A DNA stretch of 64,000 nucleotides from CBDCXF01 sp965223755 (lineage in GTDB: Bacteria > Acidobacteriota > Thermoanaerobaculia > Multivoradales > JAHEKO01). The notes under the pieces were generated by a model. It was not told where the DNA came from. It did not search any database and saw only the letters and a list, made by a program, of their open reading frames with translations. Positions 1 through 8,362 of this stretch are shown one piece after another. The stretch is taken from NCBI GenBank assembly GCA_965223755.1, contig CBDCXF010000002.1, positions 1,116,001 to 1,180,000 on the forward strand, in the 5' to 3' direction. A program made the translations under genes and the position numbers. Each line of letters starts with the position of its first letter. The stretch's first letter is position 1.

Positions 1-34
1 GGGAAAGAAGAACGACCGACTGAGCACGATGGAA

Positions 35-1489
35 CTACCGACGCCAGAAGAGAGGTGTCACCAACGCGGCGAAGGAGTAGATCTCAAGCCTTCCCATCCA
101 CATCAGCACCACCATCAGAGCTTTGTGGGCGTCGCTGAAGAAGGCGAAGTTGTCGGTTGGGCCGACCTCGGCCAATCCAGGGCCGATGTTGCCGAGCGTC
201 GCCGCGGAAGCGGTGGCCGCGGTGACGATGTCGGGGCTGCCGACGGAGAGCAGTAGGGCGCCGATCCCCCAACTGGACAGATAGAGGATGAAGAATCCGG
301 CCACCGCCCGGCCAACCGAGTCCGGTACCGCTTTACCGCCGACGAAAACGCTCAACACCGAACTCGGCGAGAAGATCTGTTTGACTTCGCGAAAGGCGGT
401 CTTGACTCCGACCACCATGCGCATGATCTTCATCGAGCCCGAGGTCGAACCGGCACAGCCGCCGACAAACATCAGCACCACCATGAGCAAGGCCGGAAAT
501 GTCGGCCACAGTTCAAAATCCGCAGTGCCAAAGCCGGTGGTGGTGAGAATCGAGACGATCTGAAAAGTCGAATCGAGGAGCGCTTCCGCGGGCCGATCGT
601 AGGACCCGTGGTAGAGCAAAAGCCCGGTGACGGCGAGAATCATGCTGACCAGAATCCAGAGGTAGATGCGGAATTCGGAGTCGCGGGTAAAGGCGCGCAG
701 CCGTTCGCGGGGAAAAGCGAGGAAGAGCGAGAAATTGGTGCCCGCGACGAGCATAAAGAAGATGATGATGAGTTCGATGGCAACCGAGTCGAAAGCAGCT
801 ATCGAATCGGCCCGCGGAGAGAACCCCCCTGTCGACAAGGTGGAAAAGGTGTGGGTTAGCGCGTCGTAAAGGCCCATACCGGCGACCATCAAGAGGATGG
901 TCTCAACGGCGGTGAATCCCAAGTACACCTTCCACAAAATCGCTGCTGTCTCGCTGATGCGCGGGCCGACCGTTTCCGCTTTGGGGCCGGGGACTTCGAG
1001 GCGGTAAAGAAAGCGCGCTCCAGGCCCCAACTGCGGCAACAGGGCAACAAACAACACCACGATGCCCATACCTCCCAGCCACTGGGTGAAGCTACGCCAA
1101 AAAAGAATGGCTTTATCGGCGGCTTCAATGTCCAGGAGAATCGTCGCACCAGTGGTCGTGAAGCCCGAAGCGGACTCGAACATGGCGTCCGCCAGCGAGG
1201 TGACGGTGCCGGCGACGAGATAGGGGACGGCCCCGAAGACGGAAGCCAAAACCCATCCCCCGACAACGATCAGGATGCCTTCGCGGCGGTAGAGATCCGC
1301 GTCGGGGTCGTCGCGCACGGCGAAAGCCAAGATGGTTCCCACCACTCCGGTGATGGCCAGGGAGACCGAAAAGGCGCGCACCGAAGCCGGCTCGTCGTAG
1401 ATCAAAGCGACCACCAAAGGGGCCAACTGCGCTGCCGCCAGCAGCAACATCAATCGGCCGAGAATGCGAACGATGGGGCGGTAGCTCAC
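35..1489 (-). CDS. trkH: Trk potassium uptake channel subunit TrkH
   Basis: Integral inner-membrane potassium-translocating subunit of the Trk system, 484 residues, the usual TrkH length. Long hydrophobic segments run through the whole protein. The four P-loop-type stretches carry the glycine motifs expected of the family (for example SGFTTTGAT near residue 110, STGGFSPR near 220, TTTGFGT near 318). The start is a GTG at 1487-1489 whose bases overlap the trkA stop codon, so the two genes are translationally coupled. The partner TrkA lies immediately upstream on the same strand. Family identity is confident; the coupling ion (H+ or Na+) cannot be told from sequence. Confidence 0.95.
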   Translation of the reverse strand: MSYRPIVRILGRLMLLLAAAQLAPLVVALIYDEPASVRAFSVSLAITGVVGTILAFAVRDDPDADLYRREGILIVVGGWVLASVFGAVPYLVAGTVTSLADAMFESASGFTTTGATILLDIEAADKAILFWRSFTQWLGGMGIVVLFVALLPQLGPGARFLYRLEVPGPKAETVGPRISETAAILWKVYLGFTAVETILLMVAGMGLYDALTHTFSTLSTGGFSPRADSIAAFDSVAIELIIIFFMLVAGTNFSLFLAFPRERLRAFTRDSEFRIYLWILVSMILAVTGLLLYHGSYDRPAEALLDSTFQIVSILTTTGFGTADFELWPTFPALLMVVLMFVGGCAGSTSGSMKIMRMVVGVKTAFREVKQIFSPSSVLSVFVGGKAVPDSVGRAVAGFFILYLSSWGIGALLLSVGSPDIVTAATASAATLGNIGPGLAEVGPTDNFAFFSDAHKALMVVLMWMGRLEIYSFAALVTPLFWRR

Positions 1490-2853
1490 GTTGCCGACTC
1501 AGGCTCCCGGCCGGGAAAAAGAAGCCGTGCGGTGTCCACTTCCCTCTTGTGCACGAACAGAATTACCAGGTCGCCGGCTTCGAGGCGATTTTTGCCACGG
1601 GGCACGAAGACTTTTTCGCCGCGCACCACGGCGCCGACGATCAAGCCACGGGGCGGACTGATCTCGGCCAACGTGCAGCCGGCAACGGGGGAGGCCTTGG
1701 CCAGTTTGCGCTCGGTTACAAACGCGTCGCCCTGGCGCAAGGAGACGATTTCGGCGTTGTAGCCGTTGTCGATGTAGCGATGAATATGTTGGTAGGCCAA
1801 CGCCCGCGGCGAGATCGCCTTGGCCAAGCCGACGCGGCGCCATAGACGCGAAGTGTCGGAGCGCTGCACTAGAGCCATGACATGGGGCACGCCCAGTTCT
1901 TGCGCCTCCAGCCCGGCCATGAGGTTGCTCTCGTCGTTGCCGGAGAGGGCCACAAAAGTCTGCGCATCGGCGACGCGCTCGGCGCGCAACAGGCCGATGT
2001 CGGTGGCGTCGCCGTTGAGGACGCGCACTCCGGGAAACTGTTGCGACAGTTCGTGGGCACGATCGCCGTCCAGTTCGATCACCTTGACGTCAGCCCCCAG
2101 CTCAACCAAGGAACGAATGATGGTCTCACCGGTGCTGCCCGCGCCGGCGACGACAATCGTGCCCAACTTTGCCGGCGCCGAGGTGATCATGCGCTCGGCC
2201 GAACGGATGACTTCCGTGGTCCCCAGGATGAGGGCGTCGTCGCCCGGTTCGGCGCGGTCGTCTCCTGAAGGAATGATCAGCTTGTCATCGCGAAACAGTG
2301 CCACCACCAGGCTGTCCTTGGGCAGCGGCACCTGCGACAAGGGCTTTTGGGTCAGAGGAGATTCGTCGTCGAGGTGGATCTTGCGCAGTTGCACCTTGCC
2401 CTCGGCTAGGTACTCAACCGCCATGGTGTTGTGGCCGCGAATGTAGTTGAGTACGCGAGTCGTCGTCAGGAGCTGCGTCGAGAGCAGAAGATCGACGCGG
2501 AATAGATCCTCCAAAACCGCGCGGTCGCGCACCACCTCTTCGGCGACTCCGACGCGCACCACCGTTCGCTTGGCTCCGAGTTCCTTCGCCAGCAACGCCG
2601 CTGCCAGGTTGGCTTCGTCGGAGGAAGAAACGGCCATAAAGAGGTCGACGCCATCCACACCCGCCGCGGACAGAATACGCGGATGGGCACCGTTGCCTTG
2701 AACGACGGGAACGTCGAGGAGATCTTCGGTGCGCGATTTTTTGGAGGCGGAAAGCTCAATGACGGTGACGTCGTGGCCTTCTTCCGAAAGCGATCGAGCC
2801 AGGTGAAAACCGACCTCGCCCGCTCCCATCACCGCAAATCGTTGTTTTTTCAT
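1486..2853 (-). CDS. trkA: Trk system NAD-binding regulatory protein TrkA
   Basis: Cytoplasmic gating subunit that binds NAD(H) and regulates TrkH. It has two tandem RCK units, each starting with a Rossmann glycine motif: FAVMGAGEVGFH at the N-terminus and IVVAGAGSTGET near the middle, each followed by a TrkA-C type domain. I use the ATG at 2851-2853 (455 residues) because GGAGAG lies just upstream; a start seven codons earlier is possible but has no ribosome site. It forms a two-gene operon with trkH, with overlapping stop and start. It is transcribed divergently from the TonB-dependent receptor at 2995, so their promoters share about 140 bp. Confidence 0.95.
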   Translation of the reverse strand: MKKQRFAVMGAGEVGFHLARSLSEEGHDVTVIELSASKKSRTEDLLDVPVVQGNGAHPRILSAAGVDGVDLFMAVSSSDEANLAAALLAKELGAKRTVVRVGVAEEVVRDRAVLEDLFRVDLLLSTQLLTTTRVLNYIRGHNTMAVEYLAEGKVQLRKIHLDDESPLTQKPLSQVPLPKDSLVVALFRDDKLIIPSGDDRAEPGDDALILGTTEVIRSAERMITSAPAKLGTIVVAGAGSTGETIIRSLVELGADVKVIELDGDRAHELSQQFPGVRVLNGDATDIGLLRAERVADAQTFVALSGNDESNLMAGLEAQELGVPHVMALVQRSDTSRLWRRVGLAKAISPRALAYQHIHRYIDNGYNAEIVSLRQGDAFVTERKLAKASPVAGCTLAEISPPRGLIVGAVVRGEKVFVPRGKNRLEAGDLVILFVHKREVDTARLLFPGREPESAT

Positions 2854-2994
2854 GATCTCTCCGCGCGCCTCCAATTTCGCGTCCGAGACCTTGATTTTCC
2901 GGGACCTTGGGAACTGTGTCCAGTATTCCCGCTCATTGACACGGATACGAGCAAAGCGGCAAAGTCAGAGATTGAAACCGCAAGGGGGTGCCCG

Positions 2995-5436
2995 ATGAGC
3001 AAGTTCCGCATTTTTGTTACCTGTTTGATGGTGTCGACAGTTTTTTCTGTCGGCTTGGCCCAGGCACAAGACAATGGCACCATCGAAGGGTCGGTACTCG
3101 GCGCAGACGGCAGCGGGATACCGGGCGTTTCCGTGGTCGTCAATGAAATCAGCGCCGCCGAAGTCACCTCTGGAGACGGGTCCTTTCGTATCCAAGCACC
3201 GGCGGGCACCTATTCAATGACCTTCGTTTTGGGCTCGCGCACCGAGTTGCGCGAGGGCGTCGAAGTGACCGCCGGGCAAACGACGAACGTCACCTTGGAC
3301 ACCGACTGGGAGGTCTCTTTTGCCGAGACCATCACCGTTTTCTCGGCGTCGCGCCGCCCCGAACGCATCGTCGATGCCCCGGCTGCAATTACCTTGGTTC
3401 CAGCGGAGGAGATCGAGCGCGAAGCCTCGCACGGTCAACTGCCGAAGTTGCTGGAGTTCACTCCCGGAGCTGAAGTCACCCAGAGCGGCCTCTACGACTA
3501 CAACCTCAATACTCGCGGTTTCAATAGCTCGCTCAACCGCCGCATCGCCACCTTGGTGGACGGTCGCGACCCGTCGGTGCCGTTCCTGGGCGCTCAGGAG
3601 TGGTCTTCGGTGTCGTTTCCTCTCGACGATCTGGACAGCGTCGAACTGGTGCGCGGTCCTTCCGCCGCTCTCTACGGAGCCAACGCCTCCAGTGGAGTCC
3701 TCAACATGGTGACCAAGCGACCCAAGGACAGCCAGGGAGGCACGCTGCGCTTCACTGCTGGTGAACTGGAGACTTTCAACGTCGACTTCCGCTGGGCCAC
3801 GGACATTGCCGCCGACTGGTACGTCAAGTTCAATGGCGGCCTGCGCCAGAGCGGCGATTTTTCGGTCTCGCGCAACGGCGCGGCGGAGTATGCGGTGCCC
3901 TGCTCTGGAGCGGTCAGCAGAAACTGCTTGCCGCAAGAGGTACCTTTGACTCGCGAGGACGATAACGAGATCTCCTTCTACAATCTGCGTTTCGACAAAC
4001 ACTTTGGCGACACACGAGCACTGGCCCTGGAGACCGGCAACGCCACCGTCGAAGGGCCCTTGTTCCAAACCGGCATCGGCCGGGTGCAATTGGTGGAAGT
4101 GGACCGCCCTTGGTTTCGCACCAATTTCACCACCCCGCGCTGGAACTTCTTGGCCTATCGCTCCGAGCGTGACGCCCCGCAACAGACTGCCCTGTCGAGC
4201 GGCAACAACATCGCACTCGACACCGACAGAACGCAAGTTGAGGTGCAAACCAACTGGGATTTCGCTGACGGCGATGTTCGCCTTGTGGTCGGAGGAGCGT
4301 CGGGGTCGACCGACATCGACACCACTGATCCTCGCACCGGCAGGCAGACGCTCATTTTCGAGCCTGTCTCGAACGACACCACCGCCTTTTTCGGGCAATT
4401 GGACTGGGCTCTGTCCGATGCTTTGCGGCTGGTCCTCGCCGGGCGCTACGACGACAGCGATCTCCACGACGGCCAGTTTTCGCCCAAGGCGTCCTTGGTC
4501 TATGGCATCAATGACAATCACACCCTGCGCTTCACCTTCAACTCGGCATTCCAGGTTCCCAACTATTCAGAGTTCTTTCTCTACACCGACGTGGCAGCCC
4601 CACTGACCGCGCTGGCGCAGTTGGAGGACTTCTTTTGTACGCCGTTCGGCGTCAACTGCGGTCTGGGCCTGATTCGCATCCTGGCCACTGGCAACGAGAC
4701 CCTCGAGCTCGAAGAGGTCGACACCGTGGAAGTGGGCTACACCGGAATTCTCAGCAACAAGGCGTTTCTCACCCTCGATCTCTATTCCAGCGACAACAAG
4801 AACTTCATCACCGATTTGCTGCCTCAGCTCGGTACGTCCTTGGGACGGATTAATCCCAACTTCGGTCTGTACCAGCCGCCGGCCGGCCTGCCAGGTCCGG
4901 TCCAAGCGGCACTGCTGGGAACATTGCAAGGCTTGTTGGGCCCGCAGTTCTTCATTCTTTCCAACGGTCCCGACGGATCGCCAATCCTGGCCGCGGTGTC
5001 GTACACGACGTTTGGCGAGGTCGACACCACCGGTGCCGATCTCGGTCTCACCATTCACCCCAGCACCGGCTGGAGGATCGACTTCACGTACTCTTGGTTC
5101 GACTTCGACATCGCCAATGATGCGCCCGGACTCTCGAGCATCTTGATCCCCAACTCACCGGAGAACAAATTCTCTGTGGGCGTGTTTTGGGTCGGAGATA
5201 AGTTCGACGCTTCGGTCAGTGCGCGCTGGGTCGACGACTTTCTGTGGTTTGTGGGTCCATTCCAGGGACCGGTCGAGTCGTATACCACTGCCGACCTCAC
5301 CGGCAACTACCGCATCAACGACAACTGGAGTCTCGGCTTCAACGTTGCCAACATGTTCGACAACGAACATTGGGAAGCTTTCGGCGGCGACATCGTCGGG
5401 CGGCGAGCCCTCGGTCACATCGCTTTGAACTGGTAA
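2995..5436 (+). CDS. TonB-dependent outer-membrane receptor with carboxypeptidase-regulatory-like N-terminal domain
   Basis: 813-residue outer-membrane receptor. In order: signal peptide ending near AQAQ (about residue 25), a CarboxypepD_reg-like beta-sandwich (TIEGSVLGADGSGIPGVSV), a TonB plug domain (from about residue 115, with VELVRGPSAALYGANASSG), then a 22-strand-type barrel ending in an aromatic residue (HIALNW). The ATG at 2995 is preceded by AAGGGGGTG and directly starts the signal peptide; the open frame extends upstream but that part overlaps trkA's promoter side and is not a leader. The substrate is not evident. The prefixed sandwich domain is common in Bacteroidota and Acidobacteriota receptors. 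A hairpin terminator follows. Confidence 0.92.
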   Translation: MSKFRIFVTCLMVSTVFSVGLAQAQDNGTIEGSVLGADGSGIPGVSVVVNEISAAEVTSGDGSFRIQAPAGTYSMTFVLGSRTELREGVEVTAGQTTNVTLDTDWEVSFAETITVFSASRRPERIVDAPAAITLVPAEEIEREASHGQLPKLLEFTPGAEVTQSGLYDYNLNTRGFNSSLNRRIATLVDGRDPSVPFLGAQEWSSVSFPLDDLDSVELVRGPSAALYGANASSGVLNMVTKRPKDSQGGTLRFTAGELETFNVDFRWATDIAADWYVKFNGGLRQSGDFSVSRNGAAEYAVPCSGAVSRNCLPQEVPLTREDDNEISFYNLRFDKHFGDTRALALETGNATVEGPLFQTGIGRVQLVEVDRPWFRTNFTTPRWNFLAYRSERDAPQQTALSSGNNIALDTDRTQVEVQTNWDFADGDVRLVVGGASGSTDIDTTDPRTGRQTLIFEPVSNDTTAFFGQLDWALSDALRLVLAGRYDDSDLHDGQFSPKASLVYGINDNHTLRFTFNSAFQVPNYSEFFLYTDVAAPLTALAQLEDFFCTPFGVNCGLGLIRILATGNETLELEEVDTVEVGYTGILSNKAFLTLDLYSSDNKNFITDLLPQLGTSLGRINPNFGLYQPPAGLPGPVQAALLGTLQGLLGPQFFILSNGPDGSPILAAVSYTTFGEVDTTGADLGLTIHPSTGWRIDFTYSWFDFDIANDAPGLSSILIPNSPENKFSVGVFWVGDKFDASVSARWVDDFLWFVGPFQGPVESYTTADLTGNYRINDNWSLGFNVANMFDNEHWEAFGGDIVGRRALGHIALNW

Positions 5437-5483
5437 GAGTTTTGGACTGGTAACGAGCGTCGAGGTCTAAGAAGAGGCTCTGC

Positions 5484-5520
5484 GCCGGGCTGAGTTTCTT
5501 ACGGCTCAGCCCGGCATTTG
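5484..5520 (+). terminator. Hairpin terminator after the TonB-dependent receptor
   Basis: Perfect 11-bp inverted repeat, GCCGGGCTGAG at 5484-5494 and CTCAGCCCGGC at 5505-5515, with a 10-nt loop. The tail is only weakly T-rich. It lies between the receptor and the convergent small gene at 5535-5705 and could serve both. Confidence 0.7.
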
Positions 5521-5534
5521 AGTGCCGAACCCGG

Positions 5535-5705
5535 CTAGAGGCCGGCCACCATGCAGCCGAGCGCGAGCAACACGGCCGCTAGAAGTAGGAGTAGGAAGGC
5601 ATGAGGAGCCAGAGCGGCGATGACGCCGTACTGGCCTAGGACCGCTAGAACAACCAGGACAATCGAGACGAGCCAGGTGATCTGCTTGGGTGCGCTTAGA
5701 TTCAT
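5535..5705 (-). CDS. Small two-helix membrane protein
   Basis: 56-residue protein consisting of a short polar N-terminus (MNLSAPKQ) and two strongly hydrophobic segments, about residues 9-32 and 36-54. The start at 5703-5705 is chosen because a perfect AAGGAGGT ribosome site lies upstream; a longer frame to 5798 exists but its extra residues are polar and unlike an exported or membrane N-terminus. No family recognised. Such short hydrophobic proteins can be membrane stress peptides or regulators of larger complexes; nothing here decides. Confidence 0.6.
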   Translation of the reverse strand: MNLSAPKQITWLVSIVLVVLAVLGQYGVIAALAPHAFLLLLLAAVLLALGCMVAGL

Positions 5706-5829
5706 GACTACCTCCTTGGGTTTTGTGACCTTGCGATCTTTTCGGGCGTCGACCGCACGTACAACGCCACTCGCGGCGCCTCCGGGCTCGCTGGGCAAAA
5801 GGTAATTTGCCGTTGATCTTTCGGGGCGC

Positions 5830-6582
5830 CTAGTCGCCGAGAGTATAGACCAAGCTCACCTGCGCCGAGACCGTTACCTTGCCCTGGGCGACGGGAGTCG
5901 AGGAGTCGGCGACGGTGGCGCGCATCATCACCGCCTCTTGGTAGACCGGGCGATGCACCTGAGCGCTCCCTTCGCTGGCCCGCAGCACTCTCCCCAGAGG
6001 CTGACCGAGCGCTTCTGCCATCGCTTCGGCCTTGGCTTTGGCCTCGGCGACCGCGTCCTGGAGCGCCTGAAGGCGAGCGGCCTCGTCGTCATCGAGCAAA
6101 AACTGCACGCCTTGCACTTCGTTGGCGCCGGCACCCACGGCCTGGTCGATCACCGGGCCCAGGAGCGTCAGGTCATGGACGCGGATGGAGACGGTATTGG
6201 AGGCGCGGAAGCCGATCACCCGCGGCTTGCGCCGTTCGCTGTGGTCGTAGACCGGGTGGAGGGTCAATCGCGAGGTTTGAATCTCGGCCTTGTCGATGCC
6301 GAGGCCGGTGACCGCTTCCAATATGGCGTTGGCGACCCGGTTGACGGCGCCTTGCGCTTCCCCTGCGTCAGAGGCTTCCTCGGTGACGCCAAGACGAACC
6401 TGAGCTAGATCCGGCTCCATGCGCACTTCTGCGCTACCGGCTACATGGAGTTCCGGCTCGGCCTTGTGCTCGTTGTGGCTTGCTTCAGCGGCAGAAGTCA
6501 TAGAAAAAAGAGTCAACGTCGCAGTCAGGAACACCGCGCGGCGAACTGAGGCGAATCTTGTCATGTTGGCGTTTGAGGTCAT
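5830..6582 (-). CDS. Exported SIMPL-domain (DUF541) protein
   Basis: 250-residue protein with an N-terminal signal peptide (hydrophobic stretch residues 15-32, cleavage near AEA-SH) followed by a SIMPL/DUF541 domain. It shows the family features GSAEVRMEPDLAQVRLGV at the start, the central FRASNTVSIRV stretch and the alternating helix QDAVAEAKAKAEAMAEALG. SIMPL proteins (YggE/BP26 type) are periplasmic or surface ring-forming proteins linked to oxidative stress; the molecular activity is unsettled. An AGGGAGGA site precedes the ATG at 6580-6582. It is monocistronic by context. Confidence 0.85.
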   Translation of the reverse strand: MTSNANMTRFASVRRAVFLTATLTLFSMTSAAEASHNEHKAEPELHVAGSAEVRMEPDLAQVRLGVTEEASDAGEAQGAVNRVANAILEAVTGLGIDKAEIQTSRLTLHPVYDHSERRKPRVIGFRASNTVSIRVHDLTLLGPVIDQAVGAGANEVQGVQFLLDDDEAARLQALQDAVAEAKAKAEAMAEALGQPLGRVLRASEGSAQVHRPVYQEAVMMRATVADSSTPVAQGKVTVSAQVSLVYTLGD

Positions 6583-6769
6583 GGTCGAGGTCCTCCCTTT
6601 CAGTGCGATGGGGAATTTCTGGGGTGCGGTTGGCTGTTCAGGTTAGTTCAGTTGGGCCTTTCCGCGCGAATGATTCAGCAAAAGTCGATGGGTCGACTGA
6701 TCCGGCGTTGTTCGACGTTCTCCTAGCGGAGCAATCTTCGTACCCGAAGTGCAGCAACCGTTGTGTCAA

Positions 6770-6799
6770 TTGACACCGTAAAAGGCCCGGCCATAGACT
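6770..6799 (+). promoter_or_regulatory. Sigma-70-type promoter of the tRNA cluster with overlapping palindrome
   Basis: TTGACA at 6770-6775 is followed after 18 nt by TAGACT at 6794-6799 (or after 17 nt by ATAGAC), about 90 nt before the first tRNA. The -35 box sits inside the perfect 14-bp palindrome GTGTCAATTGACAC at 6763-6776, which could be an operator or chance. Confidence 0.55.
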
Positions 6800-6839
6800 C
6801 CCGATCCGCGTTTTGGCGCTTCCACAGGGAGCGTGCCCA

Positions 6840-6875
6840 GGATTTTTAGGGCGGAGCGGATTTTTAGGGCGGAGC
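6840..6875. repeat. Two tandem 18-bp units before the tRNA cluster
   Basis: GGATTTTTAGGGCGGAGC occurs twice head to tail at 6840-6857 and 6858-6875, ending 10 nt before tRNA-Pro. It falls in the transcribed leader predicted from the promoter at 6770. Confidence 0.85.
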
Positions 6876-6885
6876 GGCGGGGTAT

Positions 6886-6962
6886 CGGGGCGTAGCGCAG
6901 CCTGGTAGCGCACCTGCTTTGGGAGCAGGGGGTCCCCAGTTCGAATCTGGGCGCCCCGACCA
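6886..6962 (+). tRNA. tRNA-Pro (anticodon TGG)
   Basis: Complete 77-nt cloverleaf. The acceptor CGGGGCG pairs with CGCCCCG, the anticodon arm is CCTGC-TTTGGGA-GCAGG with TGG in the loop, a TTCGAAT T-loop is present and the 3' CCA is encoded. Confidence 0.97.
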
Positions 6963-6983
6963 GCGCGGATAAACGAGTAGCGG

Positions 6984-7060
6984 CTGCCTGTAGCTCAGTT
7001 GGATAGAGCGGCGGCCTTCTAAGCCGCGGGTCGGGGGTTCGAATCCCTCCAGGCAGGCCA
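6984..7060 (+). tRNA. tRNA-Arg (anticodon TCT)
   Basis: 77-nt cloverleaf. The acceptor CTGCCTG pairs with CAGGCAG, the anticodon arm is GCGGC-CTTCTAA-GCCGC with TCT, and CCA is encoded. It lies 21 nt after tRNA-Pro. Confidence 0.97.
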
Positions 7061-7089
7061 CCCGCCCGAGGCGTTCTTTTCGTAACCGT

Positions 7090-7165
7090 GGTGAGCGTAG
7101 CTCAATGGTAGAGCCCCTGGTTGTGGTCCAGGTGGTTGCGGGTTCAAGTCCCGTCGCTCACCCCA
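7090..7165 (+). tRNA. tRNA-His (anticodon GTG)
   Basis: 76-nt gene. The acceptor GTGAGCG pairs with CGCTCAC, with the extra 5' G (position -1) opposite discriminator C that is typical of tRNA-His. The anticodon arm is CCTGG-TTGTGGT-CCAGG and CCA is encoded. Confidence 0.97.
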
Positions 7166-7168
7166 TTT

Positions 7169-7245
7169 GCACCCGTAGCTCAGCTGGATAGAGCGACGGC
7201 CTCCGGAGCCGTAGGTCAGGGGTTCGAATCCCTTCGGGTGCACCA
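7169..7245 (+). tRNA. tRNA-Arg (anticodon CCG)
   Basis: 77-nt cloverleaf only 3 nt after tRNA-His. The acceptor GCACCCG pairs with CGGGTGC, the anticodon arm is ACGGC-CTCCGGA-GCCGT, and CCA is encoded. It borders the accessory region. A 25-bp piece of it (7197-7221) recurs at 10315-10339. Confidence 0.97.
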
Positions 7246-7246
7246 C

Positions 7247-7430
7247 CGCGCTTTGCGCGGTGAGCAACCCGAAGGGATCTCGGTCGTCGTGATGGAAGCT
7301 ATGCTTCCATCACTCTGGAGCGAATCCCGCAACCGCGTAAAACATTCGCGCTTTGCGCGATGAGCAACCCGAAGGGCTTCTGGGACATCGCGCTTCTCGC
7401 AGGCTCGAAGCGCTCAGGTCACGAATCCGA
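7247..7430. repeat. Mosaic repeats downstream of tRNA-Arg: paired 30-mer plus R1 copy 1
   Basis: A 30-bp unit beginning CGCGCTTTGCGCG at 7247-7276 recurs at 7347-7376 with one mismatch, exactly 100 bp later. The second copy runs into R1 (7373-7430), a 58-bp element present again at 10336-10393 and 12336-12393. The rest of the 7246-7669 gap contains no convincing gene. Confidence 0.85.
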
Positions 7431-7669
7431 CCGTAGGTCGCCCCGAGCGAAGTCGAGGGGCCTCAAGAGAGTGCCGTCAGACCGTAGTCGGTGAGTACGC
7501 GAATTGGTGCCTAGGTCTCACGCTTCCGTTTCACTTCGCTCGTGGACCCGAAGGGATCTCGGTTCCGTGGTGGAATCGCCGGTATCATTGAAGTGGTCAC
7601 TGAAGCCGATCGCTTTGCGCCGGAGATGCTGGCGCAGGCGGTGGCAGAGACTGAGATGAAAGTTGACCG

Positions 7670-7912
7670 ATGTTGAGAAACCCGCGTCCAGGTACGAGGC
7701 GATGGAATAGATTTCTGATCCCCGGGATATATCTCAATGTTACCTGCTTGTGGATGTGGGCCCTAAGAACCCGACTGATGCCATGGACCGGATGGAATGA
7801 GTCAGCGTTCTTCATACTTTTTGCACTCGGAATGGCTATCTCGATCGGGTTATGTGCCTGGTCGCTTGTGGTAGCACGAACCGAAACTCGCGCAGGCGGT
7901 GGCGGAGACTGA
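7670..7912 (+). CDS. Possible small membrane protein
   Basis: 80-residue frame with a basic N-terminus (LRNPRPGTRRWNR) and two hydrophobic segments, about residues 15-33 and 45-67, then a polar tail. No family recognised and no clear ribosome site. The last coding bases repeat, nearly exactly, the sequence at 7629-7656 just upstream of the start (core GGCGCAGGCGGTGGC). It is followed after 9 nt by a second small frame, so the two could be co-expressed. It lies in the accessory region behind tRNA-Arg. Confidence 0.35.
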   Translation: MLRNPRPGTRRWNRFLIPGIYLNVTCLWMWALRTRLMPWTGWNESAFFILFALGMAISIGLCAWSLVVARTETRAGGGGD

Positions 7913-7921
7913 GCGAGTTAG

Positions 7922-8143
7922 ATGGGCGGACTAGGGACCGCTATCGCGTCCAACATCGAGTTCTCTGCGACCTGCGACTCGTGCGATAAAAGGTATAGCA
8001 ACGGATTCAAGACACACTGTCCGCATTGCGGGGAGCCGAATCCTGCCGGGAGGCAACTTGCGATGAGCAAGCTGCGCTTCTGGCTGGGAGTTTGCGGGGT
8101 TCTATTATTCGTCGTATTCGTGATGCTTTCAGGGCGCCAGTGA
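7922..8143 (+). CDS. Possible zinc-ribbon plus transmembrane small protein
   Basis: 73-residue frame with two CxxC pairs, CDSCDKRYSN and CPHCGEPN (about residues 18-37), typical of a zinc ribbon, followed by one C-terminal membrane helix (about residues 51-70). Proteins of this design are usually short membrane-anchored zinc-ribbon proteins of unknown role. The start is an ATG 9 nt after the preceding frame's stop; no strong ribosome site. The coherent domain order supports it being real. Confidence 0.5.
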   Translation: MGGLGTAIASNIEFSATCDSCDKRYSNGFKTHCPHCGEPNPAGRQLAMSKLRFWLGVCGVLLFVVFVMLSGRQ

Positions 8144-8362
8144 GTGCAGGTTAGACTCCGCCCCCCGTGGCCGAGCCCAGAACCACCTCCAACTCAGACG
8201 ACAACTACAGCCTGACGCTCTACTGCAGTAATCGCGACTGCTCGCATAGCGTTTACCCACCGCACGAGGCCGGCTTAAGTCCAGCAAATGCGGCACTAAC
8301 AACCCGCGGACGATCATCAGTTGGGCAGGGCTTAATGAGTACGAATCGATGTCGGCGACTGC

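Noticed and set aside
3214..4521. 435-residue frame opposite the TonB-dependent receptor
   Set aside because: Antisense shadow of a high-GC gene; composition is not protein-like and no domain is seen.
7019..7363. Several short frames across the tRNA cluster (one reading VAQLDRATASGAV)
   Set aside because: They are translations of tRNA genes, a well-known artefact; the same DNA folds into perfect cloverleafs.
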